Shown here: piece after piece, positions 29,819 through 37,453 of the stretch
How the letters are laid out: each line of letters opens with the position of its first letter
How positions within the stretch are numbered: the first letter of the stretch is position 1
Origin: Gammaproteobacteria bacterium
GTDB taxonomy: Bacteria; Pseudomonadota; Gammaproteobacteria; DSM-19610
DNA length: 50,514 nt
Assembly: GCA_015494295.1 (NCBI GenBank)
Contig: WGBO01000003.1
Location: 1 to 50,514 of the forward strand
Reading direction: 5' to 3'
The notes under the pieces: generated by a model
Database searches by the model: none
What the model saw: only the letters and a program-made list of their open reading frames with translations
What the model was told of the DNA's origin: nothing
Made by a program: the position numbers and the translations under genes

Positions 29819-30202
29819 ATGACACGCAAGGTAATCCACACTGACCGGGCGCCGCAGGCGATCGGCACCTATTCGCAGGCCGTGCAGTGCGGCGACACCG
29901 TGTACCTGTCCGGCCAGATACCGCTGGTGCCGGAAACCATGGAGATGGTCGAGGGTGGCATGGAAGCGCAGATCCGGCGCGTGTTCGACAACCTGTCGGC
30001 GGTGGCCGAGGCGGCCGGGGGCAGTCTCGCGGATATTGCCAAGCTCAATATTTTTCTCACCGACCTGGGGCACTTTCCGCTGGTCAACCAGGTGATGGCC
30101 GACTATTTCCAGGAACCCTACCCGGCGCGCGCGGCGGTCGGGGTGGCGGCCTTGCCCAAGGACGCCGCGGTGGAAATGGACGCGGTACTGGTACTGGGCT
30201 GA
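29819..30202 (+). CDS. ridA: RidA family enamine/imine deaminase
   Basis: This 127-residue protein hydrolyses reactive enamines and imines such as 2-aminoacrylate. Visible are [24 protein letters not shown], the catalytic Arg104 in [16 protein letters not shown] and Glu119. Length is that of the family. GGAG ahead of ATG 29819 is clear, and the gene lies 9 bases after spoT, a common arrangement. Confidence 0.96.
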   Translation: MTRKVIHTDRAPQAIGTYSQAVQCGDTVYLSGQIPLVPETMEMVEGGMEAQIRRVFDNLSAVAEAAGGSLADIAKLNIFLTDLGHFPLVNQVMADYFQEPYPARAAVGVAALPKDAAVEMDAVLVLG

Positions 30203-30224
30203 GTCGCGGGCAAGGCAGGACGCT

Positions 30225-32297
30225 GTGCTCGATGAAACCCCGGTCGCCGCGCTGCGCGGCGTAGGTCCGAAGTCGGCCGAAAAGCTGGCGGCGTTCGGTA
30301 TCGAAACGGTGCAGGACGTGCTGTTCCATCTGCCGCGCCGTTACGAGGACCGCACCCGCATCGTGCCGCTCGGCAGCCTGCGTCCGGGTGACCAGGCCGC
30401 GGTGGAGGTCAGCGTCGACCTGGCGGAGGTGAAGTTCGGCCGCCGCCGCAGCCTGCTGGTGCGGGTCAGCGACGGCACCGGCTCGCTGGTGCTGCGCTTC
30501 TTTCATTTCAGCAAGGCTCAGCAGGCGGGCTTCGAGCGCGGCGCGCGCCTGCGCCTGTATGGCGAGGTGCGGCGCGGTCCCGCCTCGCTGGAGATGGTGC
30601 ACCCGGAGTACCAGCGCATCGGCGAGGCCGACAGCCCGCCCACCGAGGAGCGCCTGACGCCGGTGTACCCCACCGGCGAGGGCATCCACCAGCTCACGCT
30701 GCGCAAGCTCAGCGAGCAGGCGCTGGCCATGCTCGGCGACGAGCGCCTGCCCGAATGGCTGCCGCGCGAATTGCGCGAGCAAATGGGTTTGTCCGACCTG
30801 CAGGCGGCGCTGCGTTATGTGCACCGGCCGCCACCGGGCGCCGACCTCGATGCACTCGAGGCGGGCACCCACCCGGGGCAGCAGCGGCTCGCCTTCGAGG
30901 AAATGCTCGCCCACCATCTCAGCCTGCGCATGTTGCGCCAGCGCGCCACCCACCTGCACGCCCCGCCCATGGACGGCGGCGCGGAGTTGCTGGAGGCGTT
31001 CCGCGCGCAGTTGCCGTTTGCGCTCACTGGCGCGCAGCGGCGGGTGATCGAAGAGATTCTGCACGACCTGGCGCAGCCCCACCCGATGATGCGCCTGGTA
31101 CAGGGCGATGTCGGTTCCGGAAAGACGGTGGTGGCCGCGGCGGCGGCGGCGCGTGCCCTGGCCAGCGGTTATCAGGTGGCGGTGATGGCGCCCACCGAAC
31201 TGCTGGCGGAGCAGCACTTCGCCAATTTCCGTCACTGGTTCGAGGCGCTGGGCGTGGAGGTCGGCTGGTTGTCCGGTCGCGTCAAGGGCAAGGCGCGCCG
31301 CGCCGCCGTCGAGGCCATGGCCTCGGGCGAGCTGAAACTGCTGATCGGCACCCATGCCCTGTTCCAGGACGACGTCGCGTTCCACCGCCTGGGCCTGGTG
31401 ATCATCGACGAGCAGCACCGCTTCGGCGTGCACCAGCGGCTGGCGCTGCGCAACAAGGGGCGCGAGGGGCAGCTGGCGCCGCACCAGTTGATCATGACCG
31501 CGACCCCGATTCCCCGCACCCTGGCAATGGCCATGTACGCCGACCTCGACAGCTCGGTGATCGACGAACTGCCGCCGGGACGCACCCCGGTGCGCACCGT
31601 GGCGCTGGCCGAGAGCCGCCGCGCCGAGGTGGTGCAGCGGGTGCGCGAGGCGTGCCGCGCCGGACGCCAGGCATACTGGGTGTGCACCCTCATCGAGGAG
31701 TCCGAGTCCTTGCAGTGCCAGGCCGCGGAGGACAGCGCCGGGCAACTGGCGGAGGCGTTGCCGGAACTGCGCGTGGCGCTGGTGCACGGGCGGCTGAAGG
31801 ATGTCGAAAAGGCGCGGCGCATGGACGCCTTCAAGCGTGGCGAGATCGACCTGCTGGTGGCGACCACGGTGATCGAGGTGGGCGTGGACGTGCCCAATGC
31901 CTCGCTGATGATAATCGAGAACGCCGAGCGCCTGGGCCTGGCGCAGTTGCACCAGTTGCGCGGGCGGGTGGGGCGCGGCAGCGCGGAAAGCAGTTGTGTA
32001 CTGATGTACCGCGCCCCGCTGTCGCAGATGGCGCGCGAACGGCTGGCGGTACTGCGCGAGACATGCGACGGTTTCGAGATCGCGCGCCGCGACCTGGAAC
32101 TGCGCGGGCCGGGCGAGGTGCTGGGCACGCGCCAGACCGGCCTGATGCAGTTTCGCATCGCCGACCTGATGCGCGACCAGGCGCTGGTGCCGAAGGTCGA
32201 ACAGGCGGCCGACTGGCTGTTGCGGCATGCGCCGCAGCAGGTAGCGCCGGTGATCCGTCGCTGGCTGGGGCGCGCCACGCGTTATGCACAGGCCTGA
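30225..32297 (+). CDS. recG: ATP-dependent DNA helicase RecG
   Basis: This 690-residue helicase regresses stalled replication forks and migrates Holliday junctions. It has the N-terminal wedge OB domain (about 60-150), Walker A GDVGSGKT (294-301), DEQH box (395-398), TATPIPRTLAM motif III region, and the C-terminal QLRGRVGRG and LRGPGEVLGTRQTG motifs. Length is close to E. coli RecG. The start is GTG 30225 with AGGA five bases upstream. Confidence 0.97.
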   Translation: MLDETPVAALRGVGPKSAEKLAAFGIETVQDVLFHLPRRYEDRTRIVPLGSLRPGDQAAVEVSVDLAEVKFGRRRSLLVRVSDGTGSLVLRFFHFSKAQQAGFERGARLRLYGEVRRGPASLEMVHPEYQRIGEADSPPTEERLTPVYPTGEGIHQLTLRKLSEQALAMLGDERLPEWLPRELREQMGLSDLQAALRYVHRPPPGADLDALEAGTHPGQQRLAFEEMLAHHLSLRMLRQRATHLHAPPMDGGAELLEAFRAQLPFALTGAQRRVIEEILHDLAQPHPMMRLVQGDVGSGKTVVAAAAAARALASGYQVAVMAPTELLAEQHFANFRHWFEALGVEVGWLSGRVKGKARRAAVEAMASGELKLLIGTHALFQDDVAFHRLGLVIIDEQHRFGVHQRLALRNKGREGQLAPHQLIMTATPIPRTLAMAMYADLDSSVIDELPPGRTPVRTVALAESRRAEVVQRVREACRAGRQAYWVCTLIEESESLQCQAAEDSAGQLAEALPELRVALVHGRLKDVEKARRMDAFKRGEIDLLVATTVIEVGVDVPNASLMIIENAERLGLAQLHQLRGRVGRGSAESSCVLMYRAPLSQMARERLAVLRETCDGFEIARRDLELRGPGEVLGTRQTGLMQFRIADLMRDQALVPKVEQAADWLLRHAPQQVAPVIRRWLGRATRYAQA

Positions 32298-32299
32298 GA

Positions 32300-32323
32300 C
32301 AGCGCGCCGGAGTATGCGATAAT
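32300..32323 (+). promoter_or_regulatory. candidate extended -10 promoter for ubiCA
   Basis: TGCGATAAT around 32315-32323 is an extended -10 (TGn plus GATAAT, five of six). A partial -35 CTGAGA sits 18 bases upstream. The transcript would start about 13 bases before the ubiC ATG. Confidence 0.35.
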
Positions 32324-32342
32324 CGTTTCCTTTTCACGGACC

Positions 32343-32924
32343 ATGGATATGCGCACCCCGACCCGCCGCCCGGCTTCCCGCGTTGCTCCGCGCTGGCGCG
32401 GCCACCGCCGCTGGTTGCGCCAGCAGTTGCCGGCGTCGCTGCGAAGCTGGTTGCTGGACGAGGGCTCGCTGACCGACCGCCTGCGCCGCCGTTGTCCCGG
32501 CTGTTTCTCGGTACGGGTGCTGGACGAGGCCTGGCGGCGGCCGCAGCCCGACGAGGCGCGCGTGCTGGGTCTGCCGCGTTCGGCGCTGGCCTGGGTACGG
32601 CAGGTGCAATTGTTGTGCGACGGCGAGCCCTGGGTGTTTGCACGCACGGTGATACCGGTGTCTACCCTCAGCGGCGCACAGCGGCGCCTGGCGTGGCTCG
32701 GCAACCGGCCGCTCGGCGCCTACCTGTTCGCCGACCCGGGCATGCGCCGCAGCCCGGTGCAACTGGCGAGCATCGCCGCCGGCAGCGGCCTGTTCGAGGA
32801 CGCGGTGCGCGGGCTGGCGCGCCGGCCCGCGCGGATCTGGGGGCGCCGGTCGGTTTTCCGGGTGGGTGGCAAGCCGCTGCTGGTCAGCGAGATATTCCTG
32901 CCGCCCGTGACGTCGCGGCGCTGA
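32343..32924 (+). CDS. ubiC: chorismate--pyruvate lyase
   Basis: This 193-residue enzyme removes pyruvate from chorismate to give 4-hydroxybenzoate, the ubiquinone head-group precursor. The family features are WLLDEGSLTDRLR, the active Arg region in PWVFARTVIP, the LGNRPLGAYLF strand and the C-terminal GRRSVFRVGGKPLLVSEIFLP. The N-terminus is Arg-rich. It is followed by ubiA with a 27-base gap. Confidence 0.93.
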   Translation: MDMRTPTRRPASRVAPRWRGHRRWLRQQLPASLRSWLLDEGSLTDRLRRRCPGCFSVRVLDEAWRRPQPDEARVLGLPRSALAWVRQVQLLCDGEPWVFARTVIPVSTLSGAQRRLAWLGNRPLGAYLFADPGMRRSPVQLASIAAGSGLFEDAVRGLARRPARIWGRRSVFRVGGKPLLVSEIFLPPVTSRR

Positions 32925-32951
32925 CGGTGCCGCCCAGGAGAGGTCTGCACA

Positions 32952-33830
32952 GTGGACACTGCACGCATCAGGGAACGAATCCACCAGTATATCTGCCTGA
33001 CCCGGCTGGACAGGCCGATTGGCATCTACCTGTTGCTCTGGCCCACCCTCTGGGCCTTGTGGATTGCCGGCGACGGCAAGCCGGATCTGGGTATCGTGGC
33101 CATTTTCGTGGCCGGCGTGGTGCTGATGCGCTCGGCGGGTTGCGTCATCAACGACTTTGCCGACCGCCATATCGACCCCCACGTCGCGCGCACCCGCAAT
33201 CGTCCGATTGCGTGCGGTAAGGTGACGCCGCGCGAGGCCCTGTTGCTGTTCGCGGTCTTGTGCCTGCTGGCTTTCGGGCTGGTGCTGATGCTCAACCGCC
33301 TGACACTATACCTGTCCTTCGGCGCGGTGGCGCTGGCGGCGCTTTATCCCTTCATGAAACGCTACACCAACCTGCCCCAGGTGGTGCTGGGGGCGGCCTT
33401 CGGCTGGGCGGTGCCGATGGCTTTCGCGGCGATCACCGGCGGCGTGCCGCGCGAGGCATGGCTGCTGTTCGTGGCCACGGTGCTGTGGACCACGGCCTAC
33501 GACACCATGTATGGCATGGTGGACCGCGAGGACGACCTGAAGATCGGCGTGAAATCCACCGCCATCCTGTTCGGTGAGTCGGATCGCCTGATCATCGGCA
33601 TCCTGCAGGCCCTGGCGCTGGGCGCGCTGGCGCTGGCTGGCGCGGCGGCCTCGCTGGACGGTTACTATTATTTCGGACTGGCGCTGGCGGCGGGACTTGC
33701 GCTGTACCAGCAGTACCTGATTCGCGACCGCCAACCCGAAGCCTGTTTCAAGGCGTTTCTCAACAACCAGTGGTTCGGTGCGGCGGTATTTTCCGGCATC
33801 GTGCTGGCCTACCTGGCGGGCGCCGGCTGA
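32952..33830 (+). CDS. ubiA: 4-hydroxybenzoate octaprenyltransferase
   Basis: This 292-residue integral membrane prenyltransferase attaches the polyprenyl chain to 4-hydroxybenzoate. The first Asp-rich motif NDFADRHID (67-75) with TRNRPIACG and the second [13 protein letters not shown] (about 183-195) coordinate magnesium and the prenyl diphosphate. Nine membrane segments are apparent. The start is GTG 32952, with AGGAGAGG eight bases upstream. It ends 9 bases from the convergent AgmX-like gene, without an obvious terminator. Confidence 0.96.
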   Translation: MDTARIRERIHQYICLTRLDRPIGIYLLLWPTLWALWIAGDGKPDLGIVAIFVAGVVLMRSAGCVINDFADRHIDPHVARTRNRPIACGKVTPREALLLFAVLCLLAFGLVLMLNRLTLYLSFGAVALAALYPFMKRYTNLPQVVLGAAFGWAVPMAFAAITGGVPREAWLLFVATVLWTTAYDTMYGMVDREDDLKIGVKSTAILFGESDRLIIGILQALALGALALAGAAASLDGYYYFGLALAAGLALYQQYLIRDRQPEACFKAFLNNQWFGAAVFSGIVLAYLAGAG

Positions 33831-33839
33831 GCGCCGCGC

Positions 33840-34790
33840 TCAGGCGGGCAGGAAATCGATCGGGTAGGTGACGGTCACGTCGTCCACCTGCATGGCGCCG
33901 AAGTTGAACATCTTGATGCGCCGCAGCAGCTTGCGTTCCAGCACCGGATCGCCCAGTTCGCTCGACACCAGTTCGATGTGGGTGATCTTGCCGGCGGGCG
34001 AAATGGTGAGGCGGATGACCATCTTCCCCTGCAGGCCGGGGTCCTTGCGCAGGGCGCGGTTGTAGAGGCTGTAGATCGCGCCCTTGTTGCGGTCGAACAC
34101 GATCTGGATGTCCTCGTAGCTGCGCGAGGCCGCGCGGCTGTCACGTTTCTTGCGCGCGTCCAGCGAGGTCTTGACGATCGAGCTCTTTACCTCGGTGGCG
34201 GTGCGCGCCGCCAGGCGGGTGGAACCGGTATCGCGGCTCAGGCGCGCGGTGTCGATGCCCTGGCTGGCGCTGGCACCGACCTTCGAGGTGATCAGCGCGC
34301 GTTCCGTCTTGCGTGCGCGCGTGGCGCTGCTGCTCAGGCGCCGGGCGCCGCGTAGTTCGTCGACGGATTGGTCGCGCAGGTCGGCCAGAGAGTCCTGCAG
34401 GGCTAGCAGGCCGGCGCTGGAGGCCTTCTTGCGCGCCTGTTCCAGCGCGTCGACCGGCGGTTTCTTCGGTTGCGGCTTGCGGGCCACGCGGGTCGGCGGT
34501 TTCTTTTTCGGCTTCGGTTTGGTGACGGTTTCCTTCTTTTTCACCGGCTCCGGTTTTTTCTCCACCACTTTCGGTTTCGGCGGCGGGGTGCGTTTCTCGA
34601 ACACCAGGCGCGCGACGCGGGGCGGCAGCTCGACCTGTGCGTCACGCGGTTTCTCGAACACCGGCAGCCAGGGGATGGCCACGCCCAGCGCCACGGTCAG
34701 GGCCAGGGTGACGCTCAGGATCTTGCGGAAACGCCGTTCGTCTTCCGCCGATATCGACCAGGGCAGTGAAAGTGAATGCGAATAGACCAT
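33840..34790 (-). CDS. AgmX/PglI-type TonB-like energy-transducing protein
   Basis: This 316-residue protein has a short cytoplasmic N-terminus, one membrane segment (about 24-43), a Lys/Pro-rich extended linker (67-112), a long Ser/Arg/Ala-rich helical region (115-225) and a TonB-like C-terminal domain (226-316). The last domain carries FDRNKGAIYSLYNRALRKDP, then KMVIRLTISPAGKI and FNFGAM, which I recognise as the AgmX/PglI C-terminal domain known from Myxococcus adventurous gliding proteins. It probably transmits ExbB-ExbD motion across the periplasm. Next to it are two exbD genes and an exbB gene. No TonB-dependent receptor is nearby, so a role in iron uptake is not supported. Confidence 0.87.
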   Translation of the reverse strand: MVYSHSLSLPWSISAEDERRFRKILSVTLALTVALGVAIPWLPVFEKPRDAQVELPPRVARLVFEKRTPPPKPKVVEKKPEPVKKKETVTKPKPKKKPPTRVARKPQPKKPPVDALEQARKKASSAGLLALQDSLADLRDQSVDELRGARRLSSSATRARKTERALITSKVGASASQGIDTARLSRDTGSTRLAARTATEVKSSIVKTSLDARKKRDSRAASRSYEDIQIVFDRNKGAIYSLYNRALRKDPGLQGKMVIRLTISPAGKITHIELVSSELGDPVLERKLLRRIKMFNFGAMQVDDVTVTYPIDFLPA

Positions 34791-34799
34791 AACGGTGTC

Positions 34800-35306
34800 C
34801 TAGCTTTCCTGGGCCGGTTTCTGCAACACGGCCAGCGAGATGCGTCCGAAACCCGCTTCCGTGCAGGTCGCCATGACACGCTTCAGCAGACGGTAGGGGA
34901 TTGCCTTGTTGCCCATGATGGTGACTTCGGGCGCAGGCTCCGCGGCGCTGGCGGTGCGGATCAGCCGGTGCCGGTTCTGTTGTTCGAGCGCGGTTTTCAG
35001 CGCATCGATGGTCAGTCCCTTGTCAGTGGCGATATCGCCCACGCGCGCCACCCGGTCGCCCTGCACCAGGATGTCGCTGTCGGTGACCATCACCACGATG
35101 TTCTGGCGCGGTTTCTGTTCCGATACCGATTCCGGCAATTCCACGCTCCGGGTGCTGGGCAGCACCTCGCCTTCCCCGGCATTCACCAGCAGGAAGAAGA
35201 CGAGTATGGTGAAGATGTCCATCAGCGATACCAGGTTGAAGCCCGGCGTGCTCTTGCTGCGCTTGTGGTGGCGTTCCATGCGCCTGGCGCGGCGTGACAT
35301 TTTCAT
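34800..35306 (-). CDS. ExbD/TolR-like protein retaining the transmembrane Asp
   Basis: This 168-residue protein has a basic N-terminus, one membrane segment (about 24-43: FNLVSLMDIFTILVFFLLVN) and a periplasmic ExbD/TolR domain. Asp30 occupies the position of the proton-carrying Asp25 of E. coli ExbD. The periplasmic part contains an unusually long loop (about 110-130) and ends with KPAQES. It starts 4 bases before the end of the upstream exbD gene, so the two are coupled. It is expected to be the proton-coupled subunit of the motor. Confidence 0.9.
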   Translation of the reverse strand: MKMSRRARRMERHHKRSKSTPGFNLVSLMDIFTILVFFLLVNAGEGEVLPSTRSVELPESVSEQKPRQNIVVMVTDSDILVQGDRVARVGDIATDKGLTIDALKTALEQQNRHRLIRTASAAEPAPEVTIMGNKAIPYRLLKRVMATCTEAGFGRISLAVLQKPAQES

Positions 35307-35833
35307 TTCGGGTTCCTTTGCGCGGTGCGCAGTTTTCCGGGCGGCGCGTCGCCGATGGAGATGGCGGGGAACAGTTCCGCCATGACGGTTTCGCCGTCGC
35401 GCTCGACGCGCGCCACGCGCAGGGTGTCCATCATCTGCACCAGCCGTTCATAGGGGGTGTCGGTTTCCAGCAGCAGGGTGATGTCCTGCTTGTCCGGGAA
35501 CCGCGCCTTGACCTGTTGCAGCGTGTCGGAGACCTGCTGCAGGTGGCTGTCGTCGCTGGCCACCGGCACGGCCTTGAGCAGGCCGCGCTTGCGGTCGGCG
35601 ATCTCGACGATGTCGTGGCGCAGGATGACCTCGAGCTGGAGCTTTTCCTTCTCATCGCTGGCGGCCCGCGCGGGCGCGCCCTCGGTGGGAAGATTGAGTT
35701 CGAGGATGGTGATGCGCGAGAACACCGCCGTGATCAACAGGAACGGCACCAGGATGACCATCAGGTTCATGAACGCCGTGATGTTGACCTCGGCCGGCTC
35801 GCCGGCCGGCTTTTTGCGCCAGCGACGTTTCAT
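35303..35833 (-). CDS. ExbD/TolR-like protein with Asn in place of the transmembrane Asp
   Basis: This 176-residue protein has a basic N-terminus, one membrane segment (about 18-38: ITAFMNLMVILVPFLLITAV) and a periplasmic ExbD/TolR domain. Aligned with E. coli ExbD (NVTPFIDVM), the proton-carrying Asp is replaced by Asn23 (NITAFMNLM), so this subunit should not carry protons by itself. The start overlaps the exbB stop by one base. It is likely a structural partner of the second ExbD encoded next. Confidence 0.9.
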   Translation of the reverse strand: MKRRWRKKPAGEPAEVNITAFMNLMVILVPFLLITAVFSRITILELNLPTEGAPARAASDEKEKLQLEVILRHDIVEIADRKRGLLKAVPVASDDSHLQQVSDTLQQVKARFPDKQDITLLLETDTPYERLVQMMDTLRVARVERDGETVMAELFPAISIGDAPPGKLRTAQRNPK

Positions 35834-36477
35834 CAGGCCGACGCTCCGTTACGCTCGGTGAGAATGTTGAGGAACTTCACCGAGGCCATTTCCAGGCTGT
35901 CCACCAGTTCTGTGGTCTTGGTCTGCAGCACCGTGTAGATCAGCAACAGCGGGATGGCCGCCATCAGGCCGAAGGCCGTGGTGTTCATGGCCACCGAGAT
36001 ACTGGCGGACAGCATGTCGGCCTTTTCCGCCGGGTTGGCGTTGGCGACCGCGGTGAAAGCCTGGATGAGGCCCATGATGGTGCCAAGCAGGCCCAGCAGG
36101 GTGGCGATGTTGGCGAAGGTGGCCAGGTAGTGGGTGCGCTTCTCCAGGCGTGGCACGGTTTCCATCAGGCCTTCCTCCATGGCCACTTCCACGTCGTCGC
36201 GCCTGACGTTGCCGCCGGTGCGGTCCAGGCCGTAACGCAGGATGCGTCCCAGCGCGGCTTTCGACTTTTCGGTGATGGCGACGGCCTGGCTGTAGTTGCC
36301 CTCCATCAGCAGCGGCATTACCTGTTTCCATACGCGCTGGTTGGTGGCGCGCGCGGTGGTCAGGTAGATGTAACGTTCCGCGGCGATGGCGACGCCCAGC
36401 GCCAGCACCACCACGATGGGGTACATGAACAGGCCGCCGGCCTGGAAGAACTGTACGAGAGACGAGTAGATATCCAT
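35833..36477 (-). CDS. MotA/TolQ/ExbB-type proton channel protein
   Basis: This 214-residue protein has three membrane segments: about 14-34, and a pair near 115-145 and 155-185. The conserved THYLATFANIATLLGLLGTIMGLI segment and the SVAMNTTAFGLMAAIPLLL segment are typical of the TolQ/ExbB family. A cytoplasmic loop (about 40-110) lies between. With the two ExbD proteins it should form the proton-driven motor. The paired ExbB-ExbD-ExbD layout resembles AglR-AglQ-AglS of Myxococcus. Confidence 0.93.
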   Translation of the reverse strand: MDIYSSLVQFFQAGGLFMYPIVVVLALGVAIAAERYIYLTTARATNQRVWKQVMPLLMEGNYSQAVAITEKSKAALGRILRYGLDRTGGNVRRDDVEVAMEEGLMETVPRLEKRTHYLATFANIATLLGLLGTIMGLIQAFTAVANANPAEKADMLSASISVAMNTTAFGLMAAIPLLLIYTVLQTKTTELVDSLEMASVKFLNILTERNGASA

Positions 36478-36506
36478 GGTGAGCTCCTTGGGTGTGTCCT
36501 TGTCTG

Positions 36507-36833
36507 TTACGGGGATTCAAGCGCGTTGCTTGAGTCGTTTTTGTGAACTGTGTCGAAATATTGCAACTTGCGGCGGAAAACCTCGGGGTCCACCGGCCGC
36601 AGGGTGTCGTTGATCAGGCTGTTGACCGGCCGGTCCGGCGCCTGTGCCGCTTCCGGATCCTTCCAGGGAACGATGAACAGCGCCTTGGGCAACTCGCGGT
36701 TGCCGATGATGGACATGCCGTCGAGGTCCATCTCTTCCGTGGCCGTGGCGCCGTATGCCGCGCAGGCCAGCAGCAGTGCGCCGGCCAGTCGCGCCGCCAG
36801 CAAGGCCGGTGTCGAGTCGCGTCTGGCGTTCAT
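36507..36833 (-). CDS. small exported protein of unknown function in the Agl-Glt-like cluster
   Basis: This 108-residue protein has a signal peptide (about 1-31, AYGATA then TEE); a lipobox-like LLAC at 21-24 with an atypical residue at -2 makes a lipoprotein less likely but possible. The mature part carries a short conserved-looking strand (MDLDGMSIIGNRELPKALF), then IVPWKDPEA and a charged C-terminus (FRRKLQYFDTVHK). No enzymatic motif is seen. It lies between the exbB gene and a TPR lipoprotein gene, overlapping the latter by 4 bases, so it is likely a periplasmic part of the same complex. Confidence 0.75.
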   Translation of the reverse strand: MNARRDSTPALLAARLAGALLLACAAYGATATEEMDLDGMSIIGNRELPKALFIVPWKDPEAAQAPDRPVNSLINDTLRPVDPEVFRRKLQYFDTVHKNDSSNALESP

Positions 36834-37453
36834 GGTGTCAGCCTCGCCTGTGCATTGCCGCTGCGGCGTTCCAGGTCGACCACCCAGCGCGACACCGTAG
36901 CGTCCTCGCCCCGGTGCAGGGCCAGGTACTTGCGGTAGTGTTCCAGCGCCGGGCCGGGTTGTTGCAGGTAAATGTCGTACAGGATGCCGATGTTGCGGTG
37001 CGCCAGCGCGTAGTCGGGATCCAGTGCAAGCGCCTTGCGGTAGGCATCCAGCGCCGCTTCGAACTCGCCGGCGGCCCGGTACAGGATGGCACGCTGGTGC
37101 CAGGCGGCGGCGCTGTCGGGGTTCAGTTCCAGGGCGCGTTGTATGGCGGCGGCGGCCGCTTTCCGGTCGCCGGTGAGACGCAGGGCGATGGCCAGGTTCA
37201 GGCGCGGACCGGCCAGGTCAGGCCGCACGTCGATGAAGGCTTCCAGTACCGGAATCGCGGCTTTGTACTCGCCGCCGCGCATCAGTTGCAGGGCGCTGTC
37301 GTAGTCGCGCGGCAACGGTTCCACGGTGACGGCCCGGCCATCGTCCCGCGCGGCCACGGTGGCCGGCGTTTCGCTCCCCGGGCGCACGCCGCTGCAGGCC
37401 GTGCCCAGCAGCGCCAGCAACAGCAACAGGCCCTTATTGAAGTACGGCGACAA
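36830..37453 (-). CDS. TPR lipoprotein (GltE/AglT-like by layout)
   Basis: This 207-residue lipoprotein has lipobox LGTAC (Cys20) and about four TPR repeats from residue 50 to 190 (YKAAIPVLEAFIDVRPDLAG; AAAIQRALELNPDSAAAW; FEAALDAYRKALALDPDYA). No ATG gives the signal peptide in frame; TTG 37453 with GGGAG seven bases upstream is the best start, and it lies within the last codons of the upstream large TPR gene (20-base overlap). A small TPR lipoprotein beside a motor complex recalls Myxococcus GltE/AglT, but this is inferred from layout, not alignment. Confidence 0.82.
   Translation of the reverse strand: MSPYFNKGLLLLLALLGTACSGVRPGSETPATVAARDDGRAVTVEPLPRDYDSALQLMRGGEYKAAIPVLEAFIDVRPDLAGPRLNLAIALRLTGDRKAAAAAIQRALELNPDSAAAWHQRAILYRAAGEFEAALDAYRKALALDPDYALAHRNIGILYDIYLQQPGPALEHYRKYLALHRGEDATVSRWVVDLERRSGNAQARLTP

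Noticed and set aside
27599..30073. 824-codon minus-strand open frame opposite spoT and ridA
   Set aside because: It is a shadow of the intact spoT and ridA genes, with His/Gln/Val-rich nonsense translation.
33840..36477. Ordinary TonB-ExbB-ExbD iron-uptake system
   Set aside because: Two ExbD proteins, an AgmX/PglI-type C-terminal domain, TPR partners and no TonB-dependent receptor argue against it.
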